Assembly (NCBI GenBank): GCA_023381415.1
Contig: JAMCUN010000019.1
Span: 38,039 to 102,038 of the forward strand
Length of the DNA stretch: 64,000 nucleotides
Direction: 5' to 3'
From: Thermoplasmatota archaeon
GTDB lineage: Archaea > Thermoplasmatota > Thermoplasmata > Thermoplasmatales > GCA-001856825
A model generated the notes under the pieces. The model was not told where the DNA came from. It was given only the letters and a program-made list of their open reading frames with translations, and did no database searches. The translations under genes and the position numbers were made by a program. Within the stretch, counting starts at the first letter, position 1; every line of letters begins with the position of its first letter. Below are positions 7,935-16,181 of this stretch, piece after piece.

Positions 7935-9677
7935 ATGCCAACTAAGAATCTAGAGAGGATTGTGATTTATCTCCTTCTATTTGCTATTGTTTTTGGAAGC
8001 AACGGGTTGAATATTTACGATGGACAGCAAGGAAACGCGATGCCTGTAGTCGGACTTCGAGGGAATTATGATGGGTCTGTCGTTGGAAGCCCACAGGCTT
8101 TATCTTTTAGTCCGGTTCAAGAAGGTCCTATGAACGTATTTCCCGGGCAGCTGGTAAACGAGTCATATTTCCTCGGCTCAACTAGTCCTTCAGCAGATTA
8201 CTATGAGGTCACTGTTACATTAAACGGTTCTTCTTATGAAACGTTGGATGCGTTTCCAACATATCTGACGTCACTAAATCCAGCGGGATACTATCTGTTA
8301 TTCTCATTTGTAATGCCAAATGATGAACCTGGCATGTGGTGGAACGTAGGGTATCAAATACTCCCTATTACTGTTAATTCACTCCCGATATCCAGACAGT
8401 CTACATTATCTATTATCGGTAGTCAAATATGGATGCAGTTTCGAACGGAATCGATGGCCGGCAATTACTTTATTGAAGGAAAAGCTAATTTTTCTTTTTC
8501 TTCTAACATAACTTCAATTCAATTATTTCCTACAAATCCAAGTGATGCCGTAATAGTGTCTACTCAAGTAAATTCTTGGAAGTTTGTTAATGACACCATC
8601 GAAGTAGATTTCTCTCTTTATGAGAATATCGGAAGCGAAAATGGTGAAACTACCCCACAGTCGTTAACCGTGTTAATCGACTATAACATTACATCAACTG
8701 AAACTGTAGTTGGTGGTGTAATAACATGTCCAGGTTTCAGCGTAACTCTAGTTCAGGGGAATGGAGCGTATATTATGGGAATAACACCAGGTCAAATTGC
8801 TCAGATCACTAACTCCCTTAACCAATCTCTTTCTATACCAATTTCAGAGCTCAACGCCGAAATCGTATCAATTAACGGCGGAATTGCAACTCTTCAGACA
8901 TCGTTTGGAACTATGTACACGAGGCTCAGTGAGATAAACGCAACTGTCACTGGTATTGAAGACGGTCAGGCCACTATAGTAACAAACGTAGGAACACTGC
9001 AGGTTTCATTGGCATCCCTAGTAACAGCCATCTCCTCCGTAAATGCTGGTCAGGCCGAGATATCAACAGACATAGGCACGATTTCCGCTTCCCTTAGTTC
9101 CCTTAACGCATCCTTTGAAGGTATGAACAAGTCAGATGCGATCATCAAAACTGATGTGGGTTCAATAGCTACTTCGCTAAGCTCAATCAATGCAACGGTC
9201 TGCTACATTCATCAGGGAATGGCTGAGATGAACACTTCCATTGGTGATGTGCAAGTTTCCCTGAGGTCGCTCAATTCCTCAATAGTGGAGGTCTCTGGTT
9301 ACACAGCTGAAATCATGACATATGCCGGAGAGCTGAATACATCCCTTAGTGAACTGAACGCAAGTATATTTTCTTCGAATGTAGGGATTCCCTGGCTTAA
9401 TGGAACATACACCGAGATTGAGACCTCTCTCGGAAACATAAGCGGAACAATAACGAACGTATCAAACGATACCGCATCTATAAGCACCGACCTCGGTGTC
9501 GTGAAGGCATCAGTAAACAGCATAAAATCATTTGATTCCCAGATGACAAGCGCCGATCCTCCTTCCCTCTTCGAGCTTGTGGTCATTGCTCTTCTGGGCG
9601 GGATCCTCGTTGTGTCGTCCCTTGCGATGCTCAGTTCTCGGAGCACACTCAAGATAATGGGAGACAAGGTTAAGTGA
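7935..9677 (+). CDS. Large surface-anchored protein with coiled-coil stalk (S-layer-stalk-like)
   Basis: I take the start at the ATG at 7935 (580 residues); an upstream TTG at 7920 is less likely. The N terminus MPTKNLERIVIYLLLFAIVF is a signal peptide. The first ~300 residues are beta-rich, Ser/Thr/Asn-rich and hold many N-glycosylation sequons. Residues about 304-532 are a tandem 28-residue repeat. A C-terminal TM helix (about 549-571) ends in a short positively charged tail. This layout resembles membrane-anchored S-layer stalk proteins (SlaB type), an analogy by architecture, not sequence. The gene starts just beyond a TATA-like ATATTTCATG region and is followed by a hairpin terminator. 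Confidence 0.78.
   Translation: MPTKNLERIVIYLLLFAIVFGSNGLNIYDGQQGNAMPVVGLRGNYDGSVVGSPQALSFSPVQEGPMNVFPGQLVNESYFLGSTSPSADYYEVTVTLNGSSYETLDAFPTYLTSLNPAGYYLLFSFVMPNDEPGMWWNVGYQILPITVNSLPISRQSTLSIIGSQIWMQFRTESMAGNYFIEGKANFSFSSNITSIQLFPTNPSDAVIVSTQVNSWKFVNDTIEVDFSLYENIGSENGETTPQSLTVLIDYNITSTETVVGGVITCPGFSVTLVQGNGAYIMGITPGQIAQITNSLNQSLSIPISELNAEIVSINGGIATLQTSFGTMYTRLSEINATVTGIEDGQATIVTNVGTLQVSLASLVTAISSVNAGQAEISTDIGTISASLSSLNASFEGMNKSDAIIKTDVGSIATSLSSINATVCYIHQGMAEMNTSIGDVQVSLRSLNSSIVEVSGYTAEIMTYAGELNTSLSELNASIFSSNVGIPWLNGTYTEIETSLGNISGTITNVSNDTASISTDLGVVKASVNSIKSFDSQMTSADPPSLFELVVIALLGGILVVSSLAMLSSRSTLKIMGDKVK
8844..9530 (+). repeat. Tandem 28-residue (84-nt) repeats within the surface protein
   Basis: About eight units of a 28-residue motif can be lined up: S-E/S-L/I-N-A-(S/T)-(I/V), a short variable piece, then (A/G)-x-I-x-T-(D/S)-(I/V)-G-x-(I/L)-x-(T/A)-S-L. 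Examples of the second half are ISTDIGTISASL, IKTDVGSIATSL and MNTSIGDVQVSL. As 28 equals four heptads, the units fit a continuous coiled coil. The DNA copies are diverged, so the repeat is old and held at protein level. Confidence 0.85.
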
Positions 9678-9693
9678 CCTCTTCATTTCAGGG

Positions 9694-9725
9694 GGAGGTT
9701 TCACACCTCCAGATTATTTTTCTAG
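9694..9725 (+). terminator. Hairpin plus T-tract terminator
   Basis: GGAGGT (9694-9699) and ACCTCC (9705-9710) form a perfect 6-bp stem with a 5-nt loop, followed by ATTATTTTTCT. It lies 17 nt past the stop codon of the surface protein gene. Confidence 0.65.
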
Positions 9726-9906
9726 TTAAAATAAAGGGAGCGGGTCCGCACTGAACTGGTCGTTCCCATTCCTTCATATTTTGATATTCTTATATTTGAA
9801 TTACCTGCGGCAGTTAAGAATATTTAATATCATATAGACCATTAACAAATTTACCAATGAACGATGATGTGAAGTCATCTGGAAGTGGACAAAGGAGAGA
9901 AATGAA

Positions 9907-10779
9907 ATGGAGCTGATTTCGTTGCTTTACGGCATCTATCCAAGATCTGAAACCCTGAGGAAGACTTACGGGAGATGGGAGAGAGGTCAGATGGATGCAA
10001 ATGAGATTTCAAACGTCATAAAGGACGAGTCGAATGCATACTACGATCTTGTCAAGGAAGCATCACTTGATTATTTCACAGATCCCCTATTCAACTGGCA
10101 TGACATCCTGCGCCCCATAGCCCTGTCTATAGAAGGGATCACACTCGGCCCTCTCGCTAGGTACAAGGCAACAAATACATTCTACAGGGAACCGGAGATA
10201 GAACATATAGGGGAGCTCGGAGATATGAGTTCATTCAGGGTGGTTGAGGAGAACCCCCCATTTCCGGTTTACCACGAACTTGACAGTCAATCTTACCTTC
10301 ACTTCCTTCCGGGTATCAATTCTTTCATCAAGATGAGCAAGGTCGTAGGGGATGTTTCGGAGATAAGAGAGGGGTTGAAGGATAGGTATCTTGAGATTAT
10401 AGAAAAACTCAGGATAAGGAAACTTCTGATATACGAACCTTTCGAATCCAAGGATTTCTCAATATATGGGGATATCATAGAGGCGACAGCAACCTTCCTC
10501 GTGACAAACGGCAACGGGGGGGATTTCAGCACTATCGGCAGCAGGAGATTCTTCTCAATAATCGGGGACAACCCGTATGCCTATGCGAAGTACTGCGAAG
10601 TCCCTGGTGTTAAGGCAGTAGACGCCCTGTCGACTAAGATCGGCGATGAAGCGGTTCAAAGACTGAAGCCCTTCTCAAGTGATTTCGACAGGCTGATAGT
10701 CTCAAACACTGAAAGCTTCGACTTCCTTCCCAGGGTCATTGCAGACAGGAAGGTTTTCACTTTCAAGGGTGGTGCGTAA
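9907..10779 (+). CDS. MetE N-terminal-domain-like protein (split cobalamin-independent methionine synthase, first gene)
   Basis: The 290-residue protein begins MELISLLYGIYPRSETLRKT, the fold-start typical of the archaeal MetE N-terminal-like group, and its stop overlaps the metE core ATG by one base (TAATG). Together the two genes match a MetE split into its two barrels. The N-terminal part lacks the zinc ligands and probably helps bind the methyl donor or acts structurally; that role is inference. The RBS-like GGAGAG is 9 nt upstream. A 19-codon reading frame starting at 9857 overlaps the start but is not convincing as a gene. Confidence 0.72.
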   Translation: MELISLLYGIYPRSETLRKTYGRWERGQMDANEISNVIKDESNAYYDLVKEASLDYFTDPLFNWHDILRPIALSIEGITLGPLARYKATNTFYREPEIEHIGELGDMSSFRVVEENPPFPVYHELDSQSYLHFLPGINSFIKMSKVVGDVSEIREGLKDRYLEIIEKLRIRKLLIYEPFESKDFSIYGDIIEATATFLVTNGNGGDFSTIGSRRFFSIIGDNPYAYAKYCEVPGVKAVDALSTKIGDEAVQRLKPFSSDFDRLIVSNTESFDFLPRVIADRKVFTFKGGA

Positions 10780-11786
10780 TGAGTGAACTTATAACGCAGG
10801 AGATAGGTAGCTTCAGGAAGCCAGCCTATCTTTCGTCCAAATTCAGGTCTTTCAAGGGGGATGAATTCAAGAGCGTTGCTAGGAAGGCTACCCTTGAGAC
10901 CCTCGACCTGTTCGAGAAGAGCGGTCTAATGAACGTGGGGGTGGGGGGAGAGATGTACAGGTGGGAGATGTACGAACACCCTATATCCAGGATGGACGGG
11001 GTTAAGATTTTCGGACCTGTACGGTCATTCGACAACAGGTATTACAACAAGGGGAGCGTGTTCGACACCATCAGGAGGAGGGAGCCTTTCCATGCTGAGG
11101 AGATAGAACTGTTCAAGGGGCTTGGGAAGAGGAACATCAAGGTTCCTGTGACTGGGCCCTATACACTCATGGACTGGTCGTTCAACGACCACTATAGTAG
11201 CAGGGAAGAACTCGCTATGGCATTCGGGAGATTGATGAACCAGGAGATAAGGGAGCTGAAGGCAGCGTGGGGTGAAGAAGTGCTCCAGATCCAGATAGAT
11301 GAGCCTGCCGCTACTACACGTCCAGAGGAGATGGGAATCGTACTGGAATCGGTCAACGAAAGCGTAAAGGGGATAGATGGAGTAGAAACGCACCTTCATG
11401 TCTGCTACAGCACCGATTACGGTCTCCTCTTCAACATAATGCCTTCCCTGGATGTATCTGTTTACAACCTGGAATTCGCGAACAGGGACCCAGTCTCCCT
11501 TTCAGATCAAAGGAAAGGATACGAGGACGTAAAGAGGTTCAGGGACGTTGCAGATACCATGACAAGGAAGATATCTCTAGGCCTGGGAGTGACGGACATA
11601 CACAGGGACTTCATGGAACCTGCTGAACTGATAGAGGAAAGGATCAAGTATGCACTGAAATACGTTGATCCCGACAGGCTCAGATTGAACCCGGACTGTG
11701 GACTGAGGACCCGGAGCAGGGAAGTAGGATACCAGAAACTGAAGAACATGGTGATAGCAAGGGACAGGGTCGCTGACTCTCTATAA
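10779..11786 (+). CDS. metE: Methionine synthase core (MetE C-terminal catalytic domain)
   Basis: The 335-residue zinc enzyme transfers a methyl group to homocysteine to give methionine without cobalamin. The zinc site is visible: H207 and C209 (HLHVCYS), E232 (YNLEF) and C307 (NPDCGL). The motif IQIDEPA around residue 171-177 is the conserved MetE substrate-binding strand. Archaeal MetE cores are often this short form, with a separate N-terminal-like protein as here. The natural methyl donor in such archaea is often not a folate; the sequence does not tell which. It is translationally coupled to the upstream gene. Confidence 0.9.
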   Translation: MSELITQEIGSFRKPAYLSSKFRSFKGDEFKSVARKATLETLDLFEKSGLMNVGVGGEMYRWEMYEHPISRMDGVKIFGPVRSFDNRYYNKGSVFDTIRRREPFHAEEIELFKGLGKRNIKVPVTGPYTLMDWSFNDHYSSREELAMAFGRLMNQEIRELKAAWGEEVLQIQIDEPAATTRPEEMGIVLESVNESVKGIDGVETHLHVCYSTDYGLLFNIMPSLDVSVYNLEFANRDPVSLSDQRKGYEDVKRFRDVADTMTRKISLGLGVTDIHRDFMEPAELIEERIKYALKYVDPDRLRLNPDCGLRTRSREVGYQKLKNMVIARDRVADSL

Positions 11787-11815
11787 AGATTTATTTCATT
11801 AGCTGATACCTGGGC

Positions 11816-12829
11816 ATGCAGAAGGCTGCAGTCCTTTCACAACTCAAGGAATACCCTCAGGTGAGGGAATTGGAAGAAGAGCCCCTCAAGGACAACGAGG
11901 TAATGATAGAGCAGAGCGAGACAGGGATCTGCTACAGGGATATACTGACAATGGAGGGATTCCTGCCAAGGGTCGTTCTGCCCATTGTACCCGGTCACGA
12001 AATATCTGGGACTGTCAGGAAGGTTGGAAAGTCAGTCACACATTTCAAGGAAGGTGACCGTGTCGCCAGCCTTATCTACGTTCCCTGCGGAACCTGCGAA
12101 TACTGCCTGTCTGGAAGGGAGAACCTTTGCAGGAACAAGAAGACATTCGGGGAGAGCGTGAACGGCGCTTACAGGAAATACATCAACGTTCCGGAGATAT
12201 CGTTGGTAAAGGTGCCATCTGGAGTTAGCCCGGAAGCAGCCGCAATATCCGCATGCGTTACAGGGATGATAGTGCAGGCCCTTGAAGTTGTCGGCGGGCT
12301 CAAGGCGGGCCAGACCGCGCTGATAACCGGAGCGGGTGGAGGAGTTGGCTCTCACGCGGTACAGATAGCCAAGGCACTGGGAGCGAGAGTAATCGCAGAG
12401 ACAAGCAGCGAATGGAAGAAGGAAGGGATACAGAAAGTCGGGGCTGAACATGTGGTCGGAGGACCTGATTTTTCGAAGAAGGTAAAGGAGATAACAGGGG
12501 ATGGGGTTGACGTTGCGCTTGAAACAGTCGGATCCCCAACCTTCAACGATGCTTTCAGGTCACTGAAGTATGGTGGTATACTGGTTGTAATAGGGAATGT
12601 TGACGTGAATCCCGTGAGCCTGCCGCTTGGAAACCTTATACTTAAGGGGAATTACATAGCGGGCAGTGTGAGTTCAACAAAAGCGACAGTGAAGAAAGCG
12701 CTTCAGCTTACGAAGAAGGGAATGATCACTCCGGTTGTTGGGAAGGTGTTTACCCTCGACCAGGTACCTGAAGCCTACAGAGCGATGAAGAACAGGGAGC
12801 TATTCGGAAAGGCGTTCATCAGGTTCTAG
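11816..12829 (+). CDS. Zinc-dependent medium-chain alcohol dehydrogenase
   Basis: The 337-residue MDR-family oxidoreductase has catalytic zinc ligands C39 and H61-E62 (PGHE) and structural zinc cysteines C91, C94, C97 and C105. The Rossmann motif GAGGGVG is at 172-178. It oxidises alcohols or reduces aldehydes with NAD(P). A TATA-like AAAGATTTATTTCA about 25 nt before the ATG suggests leaderless expression, separate from metE. Its TAG stop shares a CTAG with the stop of the convergent downstream gene. Substrate is unknown. Confidence 0.9.
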   Translation: MQKAAVLSQLKEYPQVRELEEEPLKDNEVMIEQSETGICYRDILTMEGFLPRVVLPIVPGHEISGTVRKVGKSVTHFKEGDRVASLIYVPCGTCEYCLSGRENLCRNKKTFGESVNGAYRKYINVPEISLVKVPSGVSPEAAAISACVTGMIVQALEVVGGLKAGQTALITGAGGGVGSHAVQIAKALGARVIAETSSEWKKEGIQKVGAEHVVGGPDFSKKVKEITGDGVDVALETVGSPTFNDAFRSLKYGGILVVIGNVDVNPVSLPLGNLILKGNYIAGSVSSTKATVKKALQLTKKGMITPVVGKVFTLDQVPEAYRAMKNRELFGKAFIRF

Positions 12830-13335
12830 CTCTTCGCGAGGAGAGACTGATTCTTCTCGTCTACGAAGTTCCCTATCTTCTCTATATTTCCCTTTATCTT
12901 TTCTAGGATTTCGGAATCGAAATCACCGGAAATGGACGCTGAGCGGAAACTGTTGATGTTGTCCAGTAGGTCTATCGAATTCCTGAAACCCATCTCGTCA
13001 AGGGTGTAGAATTTCTGTATGTCTTCCTCCTTAACTATAAGAGGCTCTGCCGGCACGACCACCTTTTTCCCCTTCAGGTCCTCGATCTTCTTCAGGACTT
13101 CTTCCGCCTTCCCCTTTTCGTCACGTTTCTCGTACATCTCAAGATTGTCTATGGCCGCCCTGAAGTTTGTCAGTGAAACGTCTATCCTCTTCTCTATGTC
13201 CTCTCCTAGTGCCTGAGATGATATCCTTGCATCTGCACCCGCCTTGTACCCCTTGTAGGTGCTTAGTCTGTTCTGTATCCTCTTGAGTATGATCGCTGCC
13301 TTATCTGGCGGCAAGTCTATCCTTATGCTGCTCAT
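12826..13335 (-). CDS. Helical hypothetical protein
   Basis: The 169-residue protein is highly charged and predicted mostly alpha-helical, with no TM or signal peptide. I do not recognise it. The N terminus MSSIRIDLPPDKAAIILKRI and central segments such as EEVLKKIEDLKGKKVVVPAE look like a cytosolic helical bundle. It ends against the alcohol dehydrogenase in a 4-nt CTAG overlap and is divergent from the L15e gene. Codon use is like the surrounding core genes, which supports it as real. Confidence 0.65.
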   Translation of the reverse strand: MSSIRIDLPPDKAAIILKRIQNRLSTYKGYKAGADARISSQALGEDIEKRIDVSLTNFRAAIDNLEMYEKRDEKGKAEEVLKKIEDLKGKKVVVPAEPLIVKEEDIQKFYTLDEMGFRNSIDLLDNINSFRSASISGDFDSEILEKIKGNIEKIGNFVDEKNQSLLAKS

Positions 13336-13493
13336 CCTCCTTGCGATTGGGGAGGTCTATATTATTGTTGTGAGTGACGGCCCATGACAAATTTTAACCT
13401 TCAACATCATCTGCCTCTGATTTGTGGCAGTTGATGCACAAAGAAACCAATAAATAATAAGTCACAATGCTGTTTGCTCAAAGGTGAAAAATA

Positions 13494-14087
13494 TTGCCCT
13501 CAAAAAGTAGTTATTCGTTCCAAGCCGACAACTTTCTAACCGCCAAGGAGGAGATGAAGGGAATGGTTAGGGAGAGGATGACAGAGTGGAGAGCCTCCGG
13601 CACGGTGGAAAGGATATCTACGCCTACGAAGTTATCCAGGGCTAGGGCACTAGGTTATAAGGCCAAGCCAGGTTTCGTGGTCGTGAGGGTGAAGGTAAGC
13701 AGAGGCGGACTGCACAAAAAGAAGATTCTTGGAGGAAGGAGGCCGAGGAGATACGGCTACAACAAGCTCACTCACGGAAAGAGCGATAAGTGGGTCGCTG
13801 AGGAGAGGGCACAGAGAAGGTATCCGAACCTTGTTCTTCTAAATTCCTACTACCTTGCAGAAGATGGGAAGCACAAATTCTATGAAGTGATGTTCGTTGA
13901 TCCAACCAATCCCTACATTGCCAACGACAAGAGCCTCGGATGGACGGCTGGAAGCGCACAGAAAGGAAGGGTTTACAGGGGGCTTTCTACCGCAGGTAAG
14001 AAATCCAGGGGTCTTGCAACTAAGGGAAAGGGAACAGTAAAGTCAAGGCCATCGATAAGGGCGAAGGGAAGACTCAGGAGACACTGA
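13494..14087 (+). CDS. rpl15e: Large-subunit ribosomal protein L15e
   Basis: The 197-residue basic protein matches L15e throughout (ILGGRRPRRYGYNKLTHGKS, VLLNSYYLAEDGKHKFYEV, basic C-terminal tail RLRRH). It binds 23S rRNA in archaeal and eukaryotic ribosomes. The start is a TTG (13494), supported by a strong GGTGA ribosome-binding site 6-7 nt upstream and by the family N terminus PSKSSYSF. It overlaps the convergent downstream gene by 14 nt. Confidence 0.97.
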   Translation: MPSKSSYSFQADNFLTAKEEMKGMVRERMTEWRASGTVERISTPTKLSRARALGYKAKPGFVVVRVKVSRGGLHKKKILGGRRPRRYGYNKLTHGKSDKWVAEERAQRRYPNLVLLNSYYLAEDGKHKFYEVMFVDPTNPYIANDKSLGWTAGSAQKGRVYRGLSTAGKKSRGLATKGKGTVKSRPSIRAKGRLRRH

Positions 14088-14421
14088 TAAGGTATTTCCT
14101 GCCCCATCTCTTTATTTCAATTAAATTGTCAGGGTTGTCCATCCTGACCTTCAACCCCCTATTTTCGAACTTGGGCGCGAACATCTCTATGACGTCTCTA
14201 GACCCTTCTATCTTGAACGTCCCCTCCTTCGTCTCAACCTCATCTATATCATCTCCAACTAGGTAGTACCACTTCCCCTTGAGGGCAACCTCATCCCTCA
14301 ATTCAGGGAATATGAAAAGGTAGTGAAACCCGTCCCTCTCCTCGTAAAACTCCACCCCTCTTGATATGAGGTCTTCCCGGATCGCACCTGCCCTCTCCCT
14401 CCGTACCTGCAGTGACTTCAC
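14074..14421 (-). CDS. Small conserved-looking protein, unknown function
   Basis: The 115-residue soluble protein has an N-terminal basic helix (MKSLQVRRERAGAIREDL) followed by alternating strands. No named family is recognised. Its 3' end overlaps L15e by 14 nt and its start faces the DUF355 gene across 54 nt, where back-to-back promoters must lie. The compact charged sequence is typical of a real archaeal core gene. Confidence 0.6.
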   Translation of the reverse strand: MKSLQVRRERAGAIREDLISRGVEFYEERDGFHYLFIFPELRDEVALKGKWYYLVGDDIDEVETKEGTFKIEGSRDVIEMFAPKFENRGLKVRMDNPDNLIEIKRWGRKYLISVS

Positions 14422-14442
14422 TCATTTCAATCAGGAAGAGGA

Positions 14443-14454
14443 AAATAAATTTAT
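14443..14454 (+). promoter_or_regulatory. TATA-like box for the DUF355 kinase gene
   Basis: AAATAAATTTAT is centred about 27 nt before the GTG at 14476, so transcription should begin at the start codon (leaderless). It also supports the GTG start choice. Confidence 0.5.
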
Positions 14455-14475
14455 GCGTGAATTTACTGATAATCA

Positions 14476-14955
14476 GTGAATTTTTCTATTGTGAAGATAG
14501 AAAAGGAAGACGAAAACGTGGTTCTCGGTCAGTCGCACTTCATAAAGACTGTGGAGGACATTTACGAGGCGATAAAGAACTCTTCTCCTACCGCCAAGTT
14601 CGGCATAGCATTCTGCGAGGCCTCAGGGAAGAGGCTTATCAGGTACGACGGCAACGACGAAACCCTCATCAGGAGGGCGATCGGGAATGCGGAGAAAATC
14701 GGAGCGGGCCATGTATTCATAATTCACCTCAAGGACTCCTTCCCCATCAACCTGATCCCCCACATCAGGGGCGTTCCTGAGGTGCTTAACCTGTTCGCTG
14801 CCACTTCGAACCAGCTGTCGGTCGTGATCGCTGAAGAGGGGGAGAGCAGGGGTGTAATGGGTGTGCTTGATGGAGAGAGGCCTCTGGGAGCTGAAGGGAA
14901 AGATGATGCAGAGGAGAGGAAGAAATTCCTGAGGGATATAGGATACAAAAGATGA
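14476..14955 (+). CDS. Adenosine-specific kinase (DUF355 family)
   Basis: The 159-residue protein matches the small archaeal/bacterial adenosine-specific kinase family: GQSHFIKTVEDIYEA, KFGIAFCEASGKRLIRYDGN, IGAGHVFIIHLKDSFPINL and GGVMGVLDG-type C terminus (here RGVMGVLDGERP). Members phosphorylate adenosine to AMP in vitro. The start is GTG, placed by the upstream TATA box. It heads an apparent operon with a methyltransferase (4-nt overlap) and a Toprim protein. Confidence 0.9.
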   Translation: MNFSIVKIEKEDENVVLGQSHFIKTVEDIYEAIKNSSPTAKFGIAFCEASGKRLIRYDGNDETLIRRAIGNAEKIGAGHVFIIHLKDSFPINLIPHIRGVPEVLNLFAATSNQLSVVIAEEGESRGVMGVLDGERPLGAEGKDDAEERKKFLRDIGYKR

Positions 14956-15644
14956 GTCAGGTCGAGGATTTCTACGATTTCGAGTCTACATACTATGACA
15001 GGATATACGGTGTGTTCGGGCAGGACATAGCTCTTTACAAGGCGCTCAGAGCAACCCCACCATTCCTGGAGATATTCGCAGGAACCGGGAGGATAATCTC
15101 CAGATTCGATGGTGGAATAGGGCTCGAGATCAATCCGAACATGCTCAGGAGGTCAAGCAACAGTTTCATAAAGGTGATGGGAGACTCAAGGTTCCTCCCT
15201 TTCAAGAAGCACTTCAACACTGTGATAATAGGGCTCAACAGCCTCCTCCTGGTGCCGAACGAACAGAAGAGGACAATACTGAAGGAAACGAGAAGGGTAC
15301 TTCAAGATGCTGGATCACTTTTCGTAGACGTGATCAACGGTTTTTCGCTCAGGAGAGGTACATACGACATATCTGAGTTCAACGACGGCGAGACAGCGGT
15401 CACCCTGACGATGAGGGCAAGGAGAATGAGGGACAGCTACCAGTTGAGGTACTCCTACAATATAGTAAGCAAGACAAGGAGGGTGGTGGAGAAAACAATA
15501 ACAATCTACCCCGTAACACCCCCTGAACTCAGGGAGATGCTTGAGACAGAGAATTTTGAACTGGAGGGAACATTTGGCGACTACGACCTCTCCCCATTCT
15601 CTAAAGGTGCAGAGAAGCTGATTGTCAAGGCGAGGGCGATCTGA
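14952..15644 (+). CDS. Class I SAM-dependent methyltransferase
   Basis: The 230-residue protein has motif I FLEIFAGTGRIIS (about residues 36-48) and acidic motif II LEIN (about 57-60), followed by VIIGLNSLLL as motif IV. It is a Rossmann-fold methyltransferase acting on an unknown small molecule or macromolecule. The ATG overlaps the DUF355 stop (ATGA). The N terminus YDFESTYYDRIYG is common in this superfamily. Confidence 0.85.
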   Translation: MSQVEDFYDFESTYYDRIYGVFGQDIALYKALRATPPFLEIFAGTGRIISRFDGGIGLEINPNMLRRSSNSFIKVMGDSRFLPFKKHFNTVIIGLNSLLLVPNEQKRTILKETRRVLQDAGSLFVDVINGFSLRRGTYDISEFNDGETAVTLTMRARRMRDSYQLRYSYNIVSKTRRVVEKTITIYPVTPPELREMLETENFELEGTFGDYDLSPFSKGAEKLIVKARAI

Positions 15645-15659
15645 AAAGAGGTAACGAAA

Positions 15660-16067
15660 ATGAGCGCTAAGGACAACGTTGAGAAGGTATTCAAGTCGCT
15701 TGAGTACCTGAAGGAAAAGAATAGGTCTGTGCCGATCATAGTGGAGGGAAAGAATGACATAAGGGCACTCAGGAGACTCAGCTTCCAGGGGGAGATTCTC
15801 CAGCTGCACTCCAGGATGACGATAGAGGGATTCTGCAGGAGCATTTCAAGCCGCTACAAGGAGGTCATACTTCTCCTTGACTGGGATACCAAGGGGAAGA
15901 GGTTGACGTCGTCTCTGATAAGGCACCTGAGTTCCTATGAGATCAAGATTGACTTCGATTTTTGGAAACTGTGTTTTTCAATGGCATCGCAGCTGTCGAA
16001 TGTGGAATCTCTACCTTCAGTCTTTTATAGATTAGCCTCTGAGAACGCAGTTTCCCTGCGCACTTGA
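15660..16067 (+). CDS. Small Toprim-domain protein
   Basis: The 135-residue protein has the Toprim catalytic Glu in IIVEGKNDIRALRRL (about residues 25-39) and the DxD pair in LLLDWDTKGKRL (about 71-82). It resembles the stand-alone UPF0292-type Toprim proteins of archaea, related to DnaG/topoisomerase/RNase M5 domains; function is likely nucleic-acid cleavage or ligation but is not proven. The C-terminal 42 codons overlap the convergent zinc-cluster gene by 125 bp, yet the ending (VESLPSVFYRL) fits the family, so the overlap seems real. Confidence 0.78.
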   Translation: MSAKDNVEKVFKSLEYLKEKNRSVPIIVEGKNDIRALRRLSFQGEILQLHSRMTIEGFCRSISSRYKEVILLLDWDTKGKRLTSSLIRHLSSYEIKIDFDFWKLCFSMASQLSNVESLPSVFYRLASENAVSLRT

Positions 16068-16179
16068 CGCACAGTTCCAGCCTTGCTACGTAATGTTCAG
16101 GGCATACGGGCTTGCCGCAGAGCTTGCAGGTGACTCCAGACGGAAGACCGCAAATGTAGCAAAGGGAAAGAACTGTCAT
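15943..16179 (-). CDS. Small zinc-cluster protein overlapping the Toprim gene
   Basis: The N-terminal ~47 residues hold a dense Cys/His set (CYICGLPSGVTCKLCGKPVC, then PEHY and CVKC) that looks like a treble-clef or HIT-type double zinc site. The C-terminal half, beyond residue 47, lies antisense to the Toprim gene and is basic and low in pattern. It probably shares a transcript with the MFS transporter gene, which ends 2 nt upstream. Function unknown; nucleic-acid or protein binding would be typical. Confidence 0.65.
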   Translation of the reverse strand: MTVLSLCYICGLPSGVTCKLCGKPVCPEHYVARLELCVKCAGKLRSQRLIYKRLKVEIPHSTAAMPLKNTVSKNRSQS

Positions 16180-16181
16180 TT

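Noticed and set aside
9857-9916. 19-codon upstream ORF before the MetE N-like gene
   Set aside because: Considered as a leader peptide, but no Met-codon run, attenuator hairpin or riboswitch fold can be seen.
14412-14780. 122-codon frame overlapping the DUF355 kinase
   Set aside because: Out-of-frame with a strong family match and lacks any motif.
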